Below, piece after piece: positions 63,190 through 64,000 of a DNA stretch of 64,000 bases; the first letter of the stretch is position 1; each line of letters starts with the position of its first letter. The position numbers and the translations under genes are program-made. This DNA comes from Flavobacterium frigidimaris. Lineage in GTDB: Bacteria > Bacteroidota > Bacteroidia > Flavobacteriales > Flavobacteriaceae. Location of the stretch: positions 111,763 to 175,762 of the forward strand of contig FQWG01000013.1 in the NCBI GenBank assembly GCA_900129595.1. Direction: 5' to 3'. The notes under the pieces were generated by a model. It did no database searches, was not told the origin of the DNA, and worked only from the letters and a program-made list of their open reading frames with translations.

Positions 63190-64000
63190 TGCGTTTATTT
63201 TTTGGTAAAATAAAGAGCGGCTAAAAAAAAAGTTAGGATCAAACGCAAAGCTTGGGGATTAGCCAAAAAGTTAGTGTATGATTGGTTTTAATATTTGATT
63301 TGTTATTGTTTGAGATTTGGGGATAAGGGTAATGTGGGTATGAATATGGAGTGTGTTTTTTCTCTTATATATAAGGAAGGGTTTTTGGTTCTGTAGCCTG
63401 GTAGTTTTTTTTAAGATTCCTATATATAAGGAGTGGCTTGTTTAGTTGATGGCTCGAGGCTTCGGGGAAGCTTATTTAGTGTATTCTTGGGATTTGGAAT
63501 TTGCGGATTTGAATGAGGAGCTATTTCCTGCTGTGCGCTGCAATCTTTTGTTTCTCCCGATAGCTATCGGGACCGGCACAAAAGGATTTTCGCTTCCATC
63601 AGGGATATGGCGGTTGTTTTTATAAGAAGTATATCTATATATAGTAGGAAAAGAAACTTTGTGTCTTACTGACTGCTCAAAAGCAATCAAACTAATCAAA
63701 CCAATCAAAATGAAACTTTGTGCTTTAGCGTCTTGGTGGCAAAACCGGCTAAAGGTATAAAAACTGTTATGAAGTATTGTTACAAAGTAATCGAAAAACC
63801 ACCCAAAAAGCTGTGAAGTCTATAAAAGCCGACTGTCTTGCATGGCTGGTATTGCTGAAAACACAATAGACTTCAGAAAATTCCTTAAAAGATAAAAAAT
63901 GATGATACTCTAATATTGGTGTTATCAGAGTGTTAAGAAAAAGTTTCGAAAAACATTGAAATTATATAATGAAAAGTCTTGTAAATGTAAATAAAGGTGG
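63190..64000. other. Gene-poor, repeat-rich end of the window
   Basis: No convincing gene in about 800 bp. It contains two TATATATAAGGA words (63366, 63422), the palindrome CCCGATAGCTATCGGG (63556-63571) and a TTTAGCGTCTTGGTGGCAAA repeat (63714-63733). An ATG at 63969 stays open to the edge (MKSLVNVNKG) and might begin a gene, but ten codons do not prove it. Confidence 0.5.

Noticed and set aside
63012..63224. 70-residue frame across tRNA-His copy 2
   Set aside because: It is a translation of the tRNA gene and its flanks.

Overview
The window looks like a chromosomal segment of a Bacteroidota bacterium, most likely a Flavobacterium or close relative. The DNA is AT-rich. Several promoters carry the Bacteroidota form TTTG-N19-TAnnTTTG, with two perfect copies in front of tRNA-His genes. 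The gene families also fit: BshB1 of bacillithiol synthesis, a LETM1-related protein, an outer-membrane beta-barrel receptor, a DUF4251 protein and a TerD-like RING-type protein. No rRNA or marker gene fixes the species.

Positions 1-31 kb are mostly ordinary core and housekeeping genes: a cut-off RsmB/NOP rRNA methyltransferase, a Kup K+ transporter, an ECF sigma / anti-sigma / Spy-like sensor trio, IlvE, MnmD, divergent oxyR and dps, a SulP transporter followed by a beta-carbonic anhydrase, SodC, small secreted proteins, a GH18 chitinase, a BCCT transporter, and a fatty-acid beta-oxidation cluster (MarR, two-domain HAD/ECH protein, thiolase, acyl-CoA dehydrogenase).

Positions 29.8-38.4 kb are the most interesting part. 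They hold an apparent RNA-repair island. A WYL regulator and an HD phosphohydrolase face left. Facing right are a structured tRNA-like RNA array, a TerD-like large protein, a T4 Rnl1-type RNA ligase and a T4 Pnkp-type kinase/phosphatase. An unknown protein and TatD follow. The array holds five copies of GGTCAA-N7-TTACTTC. In four copies the variable N7 has a nearby pairing partner. One copy is the 3' end of a 45-nt insert inside an otherwise canonical 73-nt tRNA-Arg(UCU)-like sequence. Three near-identical palindromic sites, each exactly 6 nt upstream of an AATCTTTG box, sit before the array (two) and before the ligase (one). They suggest one shared regulator, perhaps the WYL protein.

Positions 38.4-48.7 kb are accessory. 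A very AT-rich predicted STAND-type defence NTPase with an N-terminal nuclease-like domain is split by one in-frame TAG. Next come a SWIM zinc-finger protein and a WGR-domain protein (a reduced version of a known conserved cassette), then two unrecognised tiny ORFs that each end in a strong terminator.

Positions 48.7-64 kb return to core genes: acyl-CoA synthetase, a TonB-receptor-like barrel, PurL, a beta-helix lipoprotein, a menaquinone pair (hotdog thioesterase and isochorismate synthase), BshB1, and two identical tRNA-His genes, each with its own perfect promoter and terminator. Dispersed intergenic repeats (the CCCGATAGCTATCGGG palindrome, 7-bp-phased CTTAGCG/CCTTAGT strings, long perfect inverted repeats) are scattered throughout and are densest around the RNA-repair island.
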